NCBI GenBank assembly: GCA_013400155.1
Contig: VXBM01000014.1
Span: 1,266,035-1,330,034 of the forward strand
Direction: 5' to 3'
Length of the DNA: 64,000 nucleotides
Origin: Helopsaltes ochotensis
Taxonomy: Eukaryota > Chordata > Aves > Passeriformes > Locustellidae
In this document: piece after piece, positions 11,221 through 22,521 of the stretch
Numbering within the stretch: the first letter of the stretch is position 1
Layout of the letters: each line of letters begins with the position of its first letter
Made by a program: the position numbers and the translations under genes
Notes under the pieces: model-generated
Database searches by the model: none
The model's input: only the letters and a program-made list of their open reading frames with translations
What the model was told of the DNA's origin: nothing

Positions 11221-11995
11221 GTAAGCAATGAATTAAAGTTCTGTTTGGGGTCTCTTTTCTGTAATACTGCATTTGACATCTTAGAACAAGAAATTATTTT
11301 AGCAATGTCTATGTATTTTAAGGGGAAAGAAGTACATTTTATAAATCCCACATTTCTTTTCTTGTAGTAACAGAGAATTTAATGTGAAACTTACATTTAA
11401 AACAGCATAGCAGAAAATCTTATTTTCTAACATTTTGGAATACATTTATAGGCAGTTTTAAATCTTTCCTGTTTTCTCAGGAAATTTTGGAAGCTCTTTT
11501 CTAGTTGGCTCTATCCCAAAAGAGTGAAGTGGCACATTTGTTGCGTTTGGAGGAGTAATACTGAACTGGATCATAGATTTTTCTTCTGCCACACTGGGAA
11601 AAAACAACTTCTTTGCTCTCGTTTGAGAGCTATTGCCTTAGAAAGAAATGTTTTGAACATACGCAGATTGTCATGTGTGGTAGTAAAGTGAGTGTGGAAA
11701 GAAACATGGGTGTGTTTCACAGAAATACAGTATTTTAATAATTATATATTTCAAGTCTGTAAGAATGTTATAGAAAGTTAGAGGAACAAATTAAAGGTGA
11801 GATTAGCTCAGTTGTTTAGAGCATGATGCTGATAACACCCAAGGTTGTGGTTCCAATCCATGTACAGGCTATTCTCTTAGGAGCTGGACTTGGGGATTCT
11901 GTGGGTCCCCCCTCCAAATCAGAATATTCTGTGATTCTGTAATTACGTATATCCTTGATATAATTCAGTTTTACCTTTTTTGTCGTCTTCTGTAG
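11221..11995 (+). other. BIRC6: Intron w10
   Basis: 775 nt, carrying the tRNA-derived SINE close to its 3' end. Confidence 0.9.
11796..11941 (+). mobile_element. tRNA-Ile-derived SINE with CR1-type tail (TguSINE1-like)
   Basis: Bases 11796-11869 align by eye to a tRNA-Ile: A-box-like tagctcagttg, anticodon-loop ctgataac (GAT), B-box-like ggttccaatcc. They run into a tail ending agaatattctgtgattctgt, the 3' end used by CR1 LINEs. This composite is known from passerine SINEs, which borrow CR1 machinery. No clear target duplication; an aatta on both sides is only suggestive. It sits in intron w10, about 55 nt before the w11 acceptor. Confidence 0.85.
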
Positions 11996-12112
11996 CTTTA
12001 GATGCACGTCTTGAAGTTGGACTTGAGCAGCAGGCTGAGCTGATGCTGAAAATGATGTCCACACTGGAGGCTGACTCCATTCTACAAGCATTAACAAACA
12101 CATCTCCTACAT
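11996..12112 (+). CDS. BIRC6: BIRC6 exon w11
   Basis: Window residues 524-563: ALDARLEVGLEQQAELMLKM through LTNTSPT. A long helix rich in Glu, Leu and Met. Phase 1 at both ends. The acceptor tctgtag lies about 55 nt downstream of a tRNA-derived SINE. The donor ACAT|gtaact has no G at -1. Confidence 0.95.
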
Positions 12113-13014
12113 GTAACTACATGTTGTCAAATCGTTCTCTTCACATAATGATCATGATGCTTTGAAATTTGTAGTACTATTTTCTGCAGTCACTTAGTAG
12201 CTTAGAAAAAGTTCCATTTTGCTTGAATTTTCTTATTAGCCTGAACTTTAGAGATAGTTGTTTATTCAGATTTTTGAATAACTTATATGCCTGTCTTTGA
12301 GACATTTTGTGAATGTGGGTTATATGCATGTGGATTATACTAAAAAAGAGGGAAAGTTTTCATTTTGAGGTCTAGGTGCAAGTGGACATTAAGCTTCCTG
12401 TGTGAAGCTTCATTCTTGGTATTTGAAAGCTCTTTGTATTTGACAGCTACACCTACTAAATGATGAAAGTGAAAATATCTGAATACAATTTTGAACTCAG
12501 CTGTTCAGTGAGCTTCATGTTACAAAAACACTCAGAGAGTGTTTTACTCTTGAACCTTTTTTCAGTGAGTTGTGCTGCCCATCTTGTTAAAATGTGTTTC
12601 TTTGTAGCCCTCTGGGTACCCTAATGTGCTTGCAGTCACTGATTGAATATGTAGCGATGGAGTAGGTTTAGTGACATCTTCAGACTTCATTCTCTGAAGT
12701 TCATTCCTGTATGCAACAGTTGTACTGTAATGTGTGAAAGAGATGTTCCAAGTGTTTGTCTTACCAGGACACTGCTGTAATAGCTGTGAAAACGTATTTG
12801 TGTGGATTCAGTTCTAAACAGTTGGAAATGTCTGATATTGAAGTGTGCTGCTACTATGGTAGTCAGTAGTGACCACTACATTGAAGATGTTCTTCTAAAT
12901 TATAAAAAAGTGTCTTTCACTCAAGTATAAAATGCAAGGAAATAATTATGAAATTACTTCTGGCAACTTTTCAAAGTAGTTCATGGGGGAATGGTGCCCT
13001 GTTTTGTATTCTAG
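12113..13014 (+). other. BIRC6: Intron w11
   Basis: 902 nt, nothing recognised. Confidence 0.9.
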
Positions 13015-13169
13015 TGACGCAATCTCCCAGTGGCACAGATGATTCATTGCTGAGGGGATTACATGCTGCTAACCAAAATGCCCAGCTGATTGTGCAGTTG
13101 TCATCTATACCTGTGCTGAGTGCATGCTTCAACAAACTCTTTTCCATGCTGCAAGTCCACCATGTTCAG
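13015..13169 (+). CDS. BIRC6: BIRC6 exon w12
   Basis: Window residues 563-614: LTQSPSGTDDSLLRGL to FSMLQVHHVQ. A Ser/Asp loop and then scaffold helices. The split Leu codon is completed from w11. Acceptor ttctag, donor CAG|gtagag, phase 0 end. Confidence 0.95.
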
Positions 13170-14339
13170 GTAGAGAATTTTGAAGTTTGAATGTTCTGAG
13201 AGTATTTATCTCTAAATTTGAGAGTTGTTTTCCTCGACTTCTTGCTACTTTGGATTCAAGTAATTTGTTATGTTAGGTGCTTTATTGCTTATGAATATGT
13301 CATGGGCAACAGTACTGATAATGAAATAAACGAAGTGCAGAAAGTTTTGTCAAAGCGGACATTGCTTGTTACAGTGCAAAAGTGGTATACATTTTCATAT
13401 TTAAAAACTAGATTGTATGTCCACCGAATGTCCACTAATTGTTTGGTTATTAATAAAATATTTCTCTAAGTGACACTTAATGACAAATGGAGATTTGTGG
13501 AGGTTTTCAAAACCCAGTTGAGTAAACCCCCAAGCGACTGAGTCTGATATCTTCTGTGGCATTTCTTTGAGCAGATTGGATTGGATAACTTGCTAAGGTT
13601 CCTTCCAATCTGAATTATCCAATGATCCTGAAAATTTAAAAGTTTGCTTTTTGAAAAGTTATTGATTTAGCAATACTTTTCTTGATTCATACAGAGGAAT
13701 GCCATGCATGCTATGTATATAATAATTAGAGGCCTGCCTGCCTCTTGATATTTTGATAGAGTGGCTGACTCCATCCCTCAATTGTTCTTTAAATATCTCA
13801 TCCAAAATACAGTTTCTTATGTAAACATCCTTGGTGCTTCCCCAGAATATCTAAAGAGTTATTTTCCTCAGGGGATTTATTCAGAGTAAGCTTCAGTGTC
13901 TCTGAGGTTTCTCATTAGGTAAATGGGCCTTTTGAATAATTTGGTTGACTGGGAAACATCACCTGATTAACAATCCAAAAGCTTCCATGCAAACCTGTAA
14001 GCCTACCTGTACATGTTACAGGTATAGGGTTATGATGGAGATATTTCTGAACAGTGTGTAAAGCTGCATTTTCTTAACACAAGTTGGAAGAAACTTCTTA
14101 AGGGAAACCATTTGGAAGAAATCAATTACAAAAACAATAGTGGAAGCATTAGCTAGTTAGGCTGAATTTGCCTTGAACATTATGTTTAGCAGAATTTTCA
14201 AATCCAGTAAAGGAGAGTGCGTGTGTGTGCAGTGCAACAGTAGCAGCTGAGAATGTAAATCAGGCTTTTAAAATTAAAACTTTGATGCTCTGGGGTTCTG
14301 AGTTTGGTCTCATAGTGGGTTTTTTTCCCTTTCTTACAG
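13170..14339 (+). other. BIRC6: Intron w12
   Basis: 1,170 nt with one CR1 3' fragment near 13.5 kb. Confidence 0.9.
13490..13632 (+). mobile_element. CR1 LINE 3' fragment, + orientation
   Basis: Carries the CR1 3'-end signature in degenerate form: gagcagattggattggataa, then ggttccttccaatctgaatt and a terminal ccaatgatcctg. Strongly 5' truncated, as is usual for CR1. Lies in intron w12. Confidence 0.7.
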
Positions 14340-14466
14340 CTTGAATCCCTGTTGCAGCTATGGCTCACATTAAGCTTGAATTCCAGCTCCTCTGGAAGTA
14401 AAGATAGTGGTGCTGATATTTTCCTTTATAATGCTAACCGAATACCTGTTGTTTCCCTGAACCAAG
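14340..14466 (+). CDS. BIRC6: BIRC6 exon w13
   Basis: Window residues 615-657: LESLLQLWLTLSLNSSSSG, then ADIFLYNANRIPVVSLNQ. The helix continues directly from w12 and is followed by a Ser-rich loop. The acceptor is ttcttacag after a T/C tract and the donor is CAAG|gtaaag. Ends in phase 1. Confidence 0.95.
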
Positions 14467-15298
14467 GTAAAGTACATTCAATATGGGAAATAAGTTTGGG
14501 TTTGTCTTTTTTTAAACTATTCAATTTTTGCTAATAAGCATAAAGTATTGCAGTAAGTATTTTCGGAATATCAGTGTTGAGATAATTCCTTTGTTCTTAG
14601 TAAAGAACTCCTGATCTCGTTTTCTTCTTAAAGAGGAAAACACATTGCTAGTGTGTAACAAGAGTTGGTTCATTCAATTTTTATAAAGTTATTAGAAATG
14701 AAATGGTAAAATTTGTGGTTCTTAACTCATAATTATTCCCAAGAGGACTCATTAAAATATACTTTTTAGTCTGAGTTGAACTGTGCAACTATGCACTTTT
14801 CTGATGAATTTCATCTCCTATATATCATCCTATGATCCCTGTCTTAACAAAGAAGTCAGCGGAGTGGGAAAGCTCCATGACTGTTGACTACTAATCTGGT
14901 ATGAAGACACGCTGAATTTTTTTTTTCTTGCAATATGTTATACTATATAATTAACAAAGTCTGTGTTATCTTGTGGTTATAATCCAAAATGTTAATGCCT
15001 GATATAGTGAACTTGTTTCACTGACTTCCATGAGAACATTTGAAACCAGTTTCTTTGCATTGTTTTGTTTGAGATGTCAGGGTCTGCACACTGTAGAAAC
15101 TTCTGTGGGCCAGTTCCTGTGAAGTGTTGGTGAGGTTTCTTTTCCTAATTTCCTGCAGTAGTGGTTGTCAAAACAAAATGAATGCAAGGAACAATAATAG
15201 TAATAACAATAATCAGCAAAGCACCTTACAGTAGAAATTAGAAATTTATAGTAATACCTTGAAGATTAAAACTTGGAAAAAACTGTTTTTCTTGACAG
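14467..15298 (+). other. BIRC6: Intron w13
   Basis: 832 nt, nothing recognised apart from a short aataat-type run near 15195. Confidence 0.9.
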
Positions 15299-15409
15299 CT
15301 TCAGTAACTAGCTTCCTGTCAGTTCTGGCATGGTATCCTAATACTTTACTCCGGACGTGGTGCCTTGTGCTTCACAGCCTAACGCTCATGACAAATATGC
15401 AGCTTAATG
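15299..15409 (+). CDS. BIRC6: BIRC6 exon w14
   Basis: 111 nt (37 codons, phase 1 at both ends), window residues 657-694: ASVTSFLSVLAWYPNTLLRT to TNMQLN. Two hydrophobic scaffold helices. Acceptor cttgacag, donor AATG|gtaagt. Skipping would preserve the frame. Confidence 0.95.
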
Positions 15410-16588
15410 GTAAGTTTGGTTGGTTTTCTTATGTTGATGGTTGTGGTGATGTACAAATAAGTGTGGATTCCATCAAAAGACTTCTGGAATATTCCTTTTT
15501 CATATATGTACTTCTGTTCTCCGTTAACTTTGGGCTTTTCAAGCATGAGCTCCTTGAATGGCTTGCACCATGGGAAACAGAAACCCTTATAGTAAAAGAA
15601 AATACCATTAAAAGTAAGTCATCATTGTCTTCCAGAAAACATTTTAGGACTAGCTAATGATCTCTGGGGATTATTTTATAGTATGAGAAGAAGTAGCAGA
15701 GAGGAATGGTTAGGTTGCAATGAGTGAGATTGAAGTTTTTCTGACAGAGTAGGAATATTTTTGTGAATATGCAGGCATCAGACACTGCTTATATTAAGCT
15801 ATCTGAAAATAAGCCCCCAGCAACTGAATCTGTTAAAATAGAAATCCAGCCATTTCATTTCCTTATGCATACCAATATATCTCATATTCTCTATATTGCT
15901 CCATAACACACTGGAAATAATCTCACTTTGTGATTGAGATTTTGCCACAAAACTGATAGAAATTAAAGAAAGTAGTTTTTAAGTGATGGCTATGAATCTT
16001 TTTTTCATATTTGCCATTTCAAATCATTGACTTTAAGATGCACTTTGTTCTTACAATTTTTACTTTTTGTCCCCTTTCTGTGATGTTATTTAGATATCAG
16101 TATTACAAAAATCTGCTGAAATTTTTCCCGTCAGGTGAAGAAGTAGAGCTCTAAAAAACTAATGGAAGAGACTTGTTATGTACAAACTCAGACTTCACTC
16201 TTATTCTTAGTATTTGAGAATAGAACATGGCCTGATTTCTGGTATAACTGCCTTTAGTTAACAAGCACATGTACTGTCAGCTCTTCAGTTTGTATCTGTA
16301 GACTGGCAAAAATTCCCAAAATTTATGCAGTGTGTATCTCTGGGATCACACGTGAGTATCTTGCAAGTGTTCTGAGGCTCAGTGTTCTTCTCTGACACTG
16401 ACAGGCAGCTGCGTGTTTGCAAGAGCTTCTTTGGTAGTTGCCTGAGATCAGTAGGGGAATAAAAAGCTGCTCAGAAGCAAGTTCTGTGATGCATGGCAGA
16501 CACACTGAGCATATTAATGTGGTTGTGCGTTTTTTGTATGCAGGATTGTGAGCTGGAGTTGAGTTGGAAAGGGTTGGAGATGCAAGTG

Positions 16589-17400
16589 TCACGACCTGTC
16601 CCTAAAGTCTGGGTTACAAGTTCTTATTAACAGATCCCTTGGGATGGATTAGAGTGAAACAGCACTACTGAATGATCGGTGTTCATGTATATATACAGAG
16701 TGAGAGAGAGATACATATATAAATATATACCTGTACAGCAAGGTTATTTTAGAACAATTTGGTTGTAATGGAAAAGGAGGTATAGGAGGTGGCTGGTTTG
16801 GTTATTATCTGTAAAAATGAAACAATACAAAATTATGAAGGTATCACTTAAAAAAACATACAAGGAAAGAAAAGAAAGAAAAGGAAAGGATAAGAGTAGA
16901 TAGAGGAGAGGAAAGGTATCCACAGATCTCTGGGCCTATGGATCCAGAGACAAGATTTGATTGTTGCAATTTGAATATCCATTGGTAGAATTGATGGTCA
17001 CAGTTTTGATCCCTCAGGGGTGGGGGAAGCTGGGAAACAGAGTTCAATGGGTTAATATATATACAAGTTCAGGTGGGAATGCCCAGGTATCCCCACTGGG
17101 GAGGAGTTTTACCCTGTCTGATTCAACTCCGAATCATGCACAGTGTTACGGTAGAAGGGCCCAGAAATAAGTCTGGGGGCACTTTGGGGGTCTTTGATAG
17201 TTTGATACCACCTAAGACGTGGTAGGTGCCTCTTAAAGGCAGCGTAGTTGAGTCAGTTATACCTTATCAGAAGGGGTGAACACCTGCAGGCCAACGTGTG
17301 AATGTGCCTATAACTCCACCATGAGGGGAGTTGTACACCTGAGCCAATGGTGAAAAGAGAGAACATTGACATGATGGTATTTATCAAAAAGCATTGTCCC
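16589..17400 (-). mobile_element. Probable LTR of an endogenous retrovirus, - orientation
   Basis: Read on the minus strand the block begins tgggacaatg and ends cgtgaca, with a TATA-like tatatatattaaccc part-way and a pyrimidine-rich stretch after it, as in avian LTRs. It is a change in texture from the surrounding intron. I could not find matching target duplications, so the exact edges and family are uncertain. No coding part of a provirus was recognised. Confidence 0.4.
16861..16917 (+). repeat. Purine-rich tract
   Basis: About 57 nt, nearly all A and G (repeats of aaaggaaag and gaaag), inside the LTR-like block of intron w14. Simple sequence. Confidence 0.8.
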
Positions 17401-18001
17401 ACTTCAGCAGGATCTGTTTCATATTGTGCTTTTTTCAGTGTTTTGAACTGATTCAGTATACCACTACTGCAAGAGTAAGACTTCACATTTAGTAAAGCTC
17501 GTTTGTTTGACCACTGAAGGGTGTACTTTAATTCAAATTCCAGTCTTTAGAGTTCTTATCTGTTAAGCTCCCTACAGTTTTATTCTGAGAAGTTTTTGCA
17601 TGTGCCAAGAACAGAAATACTGTGATTGTTTATGGGATAACAGAGCACTTGGTCGCTGTCTGAAAACTAAAAAATGCACTTGAGCCTTATTGAAGTGTTG
17701 GACTAACAAAAAAAGACAAATCAAAAATGTCTGTATGTATTGCACCTACAAAATTAATCTCTATTTTCAGGAATACTGCCTTAGCAAACTTGGAACACTG
17801 ACTGGACAGGTTTGGGGCTTTATATCTGTACTTACTGGAAAACTCAAAATTGTAGTCCTGAGTAAGCAGGTTTTTGGTAGCTGATTCAGCTGAGAATATT
17901 TCCGCATCATGAAATAAATATAAGGGATTTGCACTATAAATATTTGATTTATGCCTAATGCTTAAGATTAGCCATGTAATTTTTATGTCTTTATTTTTAA
18001 G

Positions 18002-18135
18002 CTGGTCCAAGCAGTGCCATTGGAGCTCAGGAAAGTACTGCCCAATTGTTGGTGTCAGATCCCAACCTTATTCATGTGTTAGTGAAATTTCTTTCTGGCA
18101 CTAACCCTCATGGAACAAATCAGCACAGTCCACAG
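18002..18135 (+). CDS. BIRC6: BIRC6 exon w15
   Basis: Window residues 694-738: AGPSSAIGAQESTAQLL to SPQ, with the core helix LIHVLVKFLSG. The acceptor is tttttaag after an AT-rich tract. The donor CAG|gtaatg ends the exon in phase 0. Confidence 0.95.
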
Positions 18136-19083
18136 GTAATGAGCAATTAAAATAAGAGTCAAATTTTTTGTAATCGGATTTCAAGACACTTGACAGAAAA
18201 TGTGTTCATTCATAATATATTATGTCCTTGTCTTGTTTCTTCTTCTAGTTATAGTCTTAGTTGGTTCTATGAGCAGCCATAGGGAAGTTCATGTTGTTGA
18301 TACACTCTCACTGGTGCTGGTATGTTTTCACAACTCTCTGGAGACTTGCCACAGGGAGAGGATGCCATATGTGAATGAAGTGTTCATCCAGTTACTTTTC
18401 CAAAATCTTGTTGAGTTGGGATAAAAATGCCAATGAAAATTAACTTTTAATATCTAGGAATTCCTGAATTTAAAATTATACTTTCATTTTCTGCCTGTTT
18501 CTGAATTCATGTGGTATCTGCCACCTCTGCGAATTTCAATTAATGTTTTCTTGCCTTTTGCAATCTTTGAGATATCTACGAACAGTGTTTTAAAAAAAGC
18601 CCAAGTGAACTTAATTTTATGTAGTATTTGACAGTAGTCTCAGTTTGGGAGACAGAAAATGCCTGGTAGTTCTGGCGGGTTTTTACCCAGAAAATTTTCA
18701 AGAAAGTACATGGTCATTTCCAAAATTTTAACACTGCACAGTCCCATTAAAGTACTTACTTAAGTATGTAGTTTGTAAAAAAAAAAAATTCAGATTAGCA
18801 CAGAAGTGGATTCTGTATGGAGTATAGTGTACATTACTGAAAAGAGAGTCTCAAGTTGAAAAGTAAGTCTTAGACAAAGAACTGAATTTCTCGCTTTGGA
18901 CTCACTATTAATAATAGAAAAACAGGTAATATAAATGGATACAGAGTAGTTCTGTAAAGATACTGTAAAACTTTTCAGAAAGCAAGTTAACCTGTGCAAT
19001 ACTTGCCTGTTCTTAGAAGATGTTAATGTTCTAGAAGACATTTCAGTTACATATAATACTGCCTAAAATGTCTTTTCTTCTAG
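18136..19083 (+). other. BIRC6: Intron w15
   Basis: 948 nt, nothing recognised beyond an A-run at 18777-18788. Confidence 0.9.
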
Positions 19084-19211
19084 GTTGGGCCAACAGCAAC
19101 CCAAGCTATGCAAGAATTTCTTACTCGATTACAAGTGCACCTTTCTTCAACTTGTCCTCAGATGTTCAGTGAATTTTTATTGAAATTAATACATATACTT
19201 TCAACAGAAAG
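19084..19211 (+). CDS. BIRC6: BIRC6 exon w16
   Basis: Window residues 739-781: VGPTATQAMQEFLTRLQVHL through LLKLIHILSTE plus a split Arg (phase 2 end). Scaffold helices. Acceptor ttctag, donor AAAG|gtaaat. An LTR begins 44 nt after the exon end. Confidence 0.95.
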
Positions 19212-19255
19212 GTAAATCTTACATGTTTGTTTTCTTTCATACACTCCTTTTCTTT

Positions 19256-19865
19256 TGTCCTGGTTTAGGGCAAATTTGGGAGGAAACTTCCAAAGGGGTC
19301 TCTCTAGGAAGCAGATTCAAGTGGCCCTTCCCCCTACTGGTTCAGGAAAAGATTTCCTTGGAGAAAAGCAGAAAAAACTGTCTATGTAATAAGCAAAGTA
19401 TTCACAAGCATGAAAAATAGATAATATTAAATATTAAAATCTCTTGCTGTTCTGAAGAGATGGCAAATTCAGAAAGTCCTTTCTGTGGGGTGTAGCTCAG
19501 CTCACTCAGTCTCTTATCAGTCCCTCCAGTGCTGGAAAATGCCACATCCCAGGCCCTAGTGAGCCACAGCTGTGAGCTTCTGGGGGTTTTCTGGGTTTTC
19601 AGTCCAGAACAGGGTTGGTCAGTTCCAAGAAAAAGAAAATCCATGGTCCAGGGAACTTCTCTGCCTCAGCTAGCTAAAAACTACCTAAAAGCAAAGGAGA
19701 GAGCTCTCTCCCGCTGTCTGTGCTGCAAGACAGCACAGTCCGTGAGAGGAAATGTGGGGGAGCAAGTGCAGTGTCTGCAAACAAACTGTGCACTTCTTCT
19801 CCCCCCTTCGCTCTCAGAACCAGTCTTAAAGGTGCAGAAATTAATATCCAGCATAAACAGAACAG
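19256..19865 (+). mobile_element. Solo LTR (avian endogenous retrovirus type)
   Basis: Starts tgtcctggtttagggcaaat, a start shared by many songbird ERV LTRs. Contains GC-richer blocks (gtagctcagctcactcagt, ggaacttctctgcctcagct) unlike the AT-rich intron. The right edge is unclear: the text up to about 20080, with a TATA-like ctataaag at 19883, could still be LTR or adjacent internal sequence. No gag, pol or env reading frame is present. Begins 44 nt after the end of exon w16. Confidence 0.65.
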
Positions 19866-20090
19866 GTGATTGGGAATACAAGCACTATAAAGTCAAATCA
19901 GGACACTTTAAAACCTATGATTGTGACTCACAACTCAGATGTGTATGTGCCTCGTCGTACTATCAAGTTACATGTCAATGGTATCGTCATTGCAGCTGCA
20001 GCACTACCAGCAAGATCTGGGCTGCTTCTGGCACCTGGAAAAGTGCACCTGGAATTCACACACAGCTGTCTGCGTAAGGGACTTCAATAG
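19866..20090 (+). other. Coding-like open island of unknown origin
   Basis: An open frame running to a stop at 20088-20090. Its second half (19938-20073) reads like protein: DVYVPRRTIKLHVNGI, then ALPARSGLLLAPGKVHLEF. A cag acceptor-like site ends at 19938 and a gtaagg donor-like site begins at 20074; they would bound a 135-nt, phase 1-1 exon. w16 and w17 join in phase 2, so this cannot be a frame-preserving cassette of BIRC6. It may be LTR sequence, a relic of another gene, or chance. Confidence 0.3.
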
Positions 20091-21958
20091 AGGCTTTAAA
20101 ATTTTGGACTGATTTCATTTAAAGCTAAGAAAGCCTGTTGAAGTAATTCCCTCAAGTGAGGATGTTGTTGATGAGCTTACCTATTAAAAAAAGTATTCTG
20201 AGAGGTCTGAATGAATGAAAGATTCCAGAAACTATTCATAGATTGTGAAAACAGTACAGATGGCTTTTCTCACATGGTAGGATGAATTATGAGATTGCAT
20301 AATTCTATTTATGCAATATGCCTTTTTATTGCTTTATCTTTGGTGGGTTTTTCTCTGCACATGACAGTGGAAAACATCCTCTGTCCCACTCTCTTGGGGC
20401 CTATTGGTGCCCACTAGTGTAGAGAAGTGCCTCTGGCCAGGAGAGAGATACGAGCTTATGGTTCATCTTTCACAATTCTGCCTCCTCAAAGCAAGGCTGA
20501 TGGGCACAAGACTCTGTCTCCAGTGGTACACTGGAAATGTGGCAATTGTTTAGTCTGAAGTACTCTGGGAAGCATTTCTCTCTGGTATTGATGTTCTGCT
20601 CATCTCCAGACAAAGGCTTTGTATAATTGGGGATGAGCTTCCTCAGTTCTGGGTTCCCAGTAGGTGGCACTTTGGTGTTACCTATTCTTCAGTCTTACAG
20701 AAAATGGTTTCTGCCTTCTCCAAGAGATTTTATCTTTGTAACTTAAATTATACGAGTGGTGTTTACCAGGTTATATTGATGATCAGTGATTTCTACAAGA
20801 CATGTCATAATACAATAAAATGATTAATTCACAGTGAATCTTGGACAGTGTGTCTGCATGCCAGCATTTTTTCAAAATAAGCTAATAAGACCACTGAAAG
20901 AGTAGTTTTTGAAACATGCTTGGTTTTTTTTTTTTGTGAAATACCATGAAATGGAAGCAAAGCATCAGAAAGGGATTTAGATTTTTTTTTCTAAGAACAC
21001 AGATAATTACTGAACTGTACTGTGTCTGATCATAAGATAAATTGTAAAGAAAAGCAGTATTTTACTGTTAGAATTACTTAAATTCCAATTTTTTTCCAGG
21101 GCTGTTTCTGTAAACTGTTTTGTTCTGTGTTTAATTTTAAAAGTTTGAATAAGATTAATCAATATGAAAAGATACAGAGAAGTGTATGAACATTCAGTAC
21201 CTAATACAAGGTTTATTTTAGATACACTGATTCAAAAGGTTCTTTTTGTAGTTCACCACTATGTGTGTAAAAGCAATTGATAAAATAAACTTATTCCTAC
21301 AAGAAATCCTTCAAGCAGTCAACCTACATGCACCAGCCTGTGACATTTTTCATGGTCTTATGTATGGTTGCTATTTAGATAAGTAAAACCTGACCATTCT
21401 TCTTTTTATCTCTGGGTGGAGAGTGGCTGGGTGGGGAGACAAAGAAAAGACCTATGGTAAGAAGAAAATCCATCATAATTTCCTGTTAGCAACTGAATAA
21501 TCCTCATGGTATTGAAGTATTATGTGATTGCTTTCCATGAGATTTTCTTGCAAATGTAGGAAAATTTACACAAAGAACTGAACAGGACTGTTTAGTCTAT
21601 ATATAGGCTGTTCCAAGTCTTTATCTACAAAATTAACTGAATTACAAAAAAAAAGATAAATCTTAGCCTTTTTCAAAGTTAACCTCTTAATCCTTAGCAG
21701 TATCAGGAAAGTGGTGACATGAGCAGGTTCTGCAGGCTGTTCAATGACCAGTATATTAAAAAATTGCAAAAGCTTGATGCAGGTGAAAGATTAGATTTTG
21801 CTTCAACATGCATTTCTGAAAATATCTGGATTTTTGTTTCTTGGAAGTCTGGTGTACTTTTGGATTCTTGAAAATCAAGGAAAAAGACCACACTAAAACA
21901 GCCAAACCTGTATAACTTGTAATATCTCTTATTTTTTTTTCCTTTTTTTTTCTTTCAG

Positions 21959-22521
21959 GGGTGCTTTCCAGACAGGCCAGGGACCATTGGATGCTCAAGT
22001 GAAGCTCTTGGAATTCACCCTGGAACAGAATTTTGAAGTTGTATCAGTTAGCACTATTTCTGCAGTTATTGAGTCTATAACCTTCCTTGTGCATCATTAC
22101 ATTACGTGTTCGGACAAAGTCATGTCTCGCAGTGGCTCAGACAGCTCTGTGGGTGCTCGAGCCTGTTTTGGAGGGCTTTTTGCCAACATTATCCGTCCAG
22201 GTGATGCCAAAGCAGTTTGTGGAGAAATGACAAGGGATCAACTCATGTTTGATTTATTAAAGCTGATAAACATTTTGGTTCAACTGCCACTCTCCAGTAA
22301 CCGAGAATACAGTGCCCGAGTTCCAGTAGCAAGCAGTACTACAGACAGCGTGTCTGATGAGGAGAAAGTTTCAGGAGGCAAAGATGGCAATGGAAGCAAC
22401 CCTAATACTCAAGGATCAACTGCATACGTGGCAGACTTGGTGTTGGCCAACCAACAAATTATGAGCCAGATTTTGTCTGCCCTCGGCCAGTGTAACAGCA
22501 GTGCTATGGCAATGATTATTG
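21959..22521 (+). CDS. BIRC6: BIRC6 exon w17 (large scaffold exon)
   Basis: 563 nt, window residues 781-969. Order: GAFQTGQGPLDAQVKLLEF, hydrophobic helices with VIESITFLVHHYITC, a Gly/Cys-containing segment (ARACFGGLFANIIRPGD), a helix (LMFDLLKLINILVQL), and then a Ser/Thr/Gly-rich loop (TTDSVSDEEKVSGGKDGNGS) before helices ending AMAMIIG. The acidic SVSDEE in the loop resembles a CK2 site. The acceptor follows a long T/C tract; the donor is ATTG|gtaggt; phase 1 end. Confidence 0.97.

Larger units (their letters stand above)
15410..18001 (+). other. BIRC6: Intron w14
   Basis: 2,592 nt. The central third is the minus-strand LTR-like block with its purine tract; both flanks are plain AT-rich intron. 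Confidence 0.9.
19212..21958 (+). other. BIRC6: Intron w16
   Basis: 2,747 nt. Holds the solo LTR and the coding-like island in its first third. The remainder has only T-runs; the w17 acceptor is preceded by an unusually long T/C tract from 21931. Confidence 0.9.

Noticed and set aside
11796..11869. A genuine tRNA-Ile gene
   Set aside because: Mismatches in the stems, and direct continuation into a CR1-type tail, make it the head of a SINE.
15259..15657. A 132-codon open frame as a separate gene
   Set aside because: It is exon w14 with read-through of intron on both sides; the real borders are the splice sites at 15299 and 15409.
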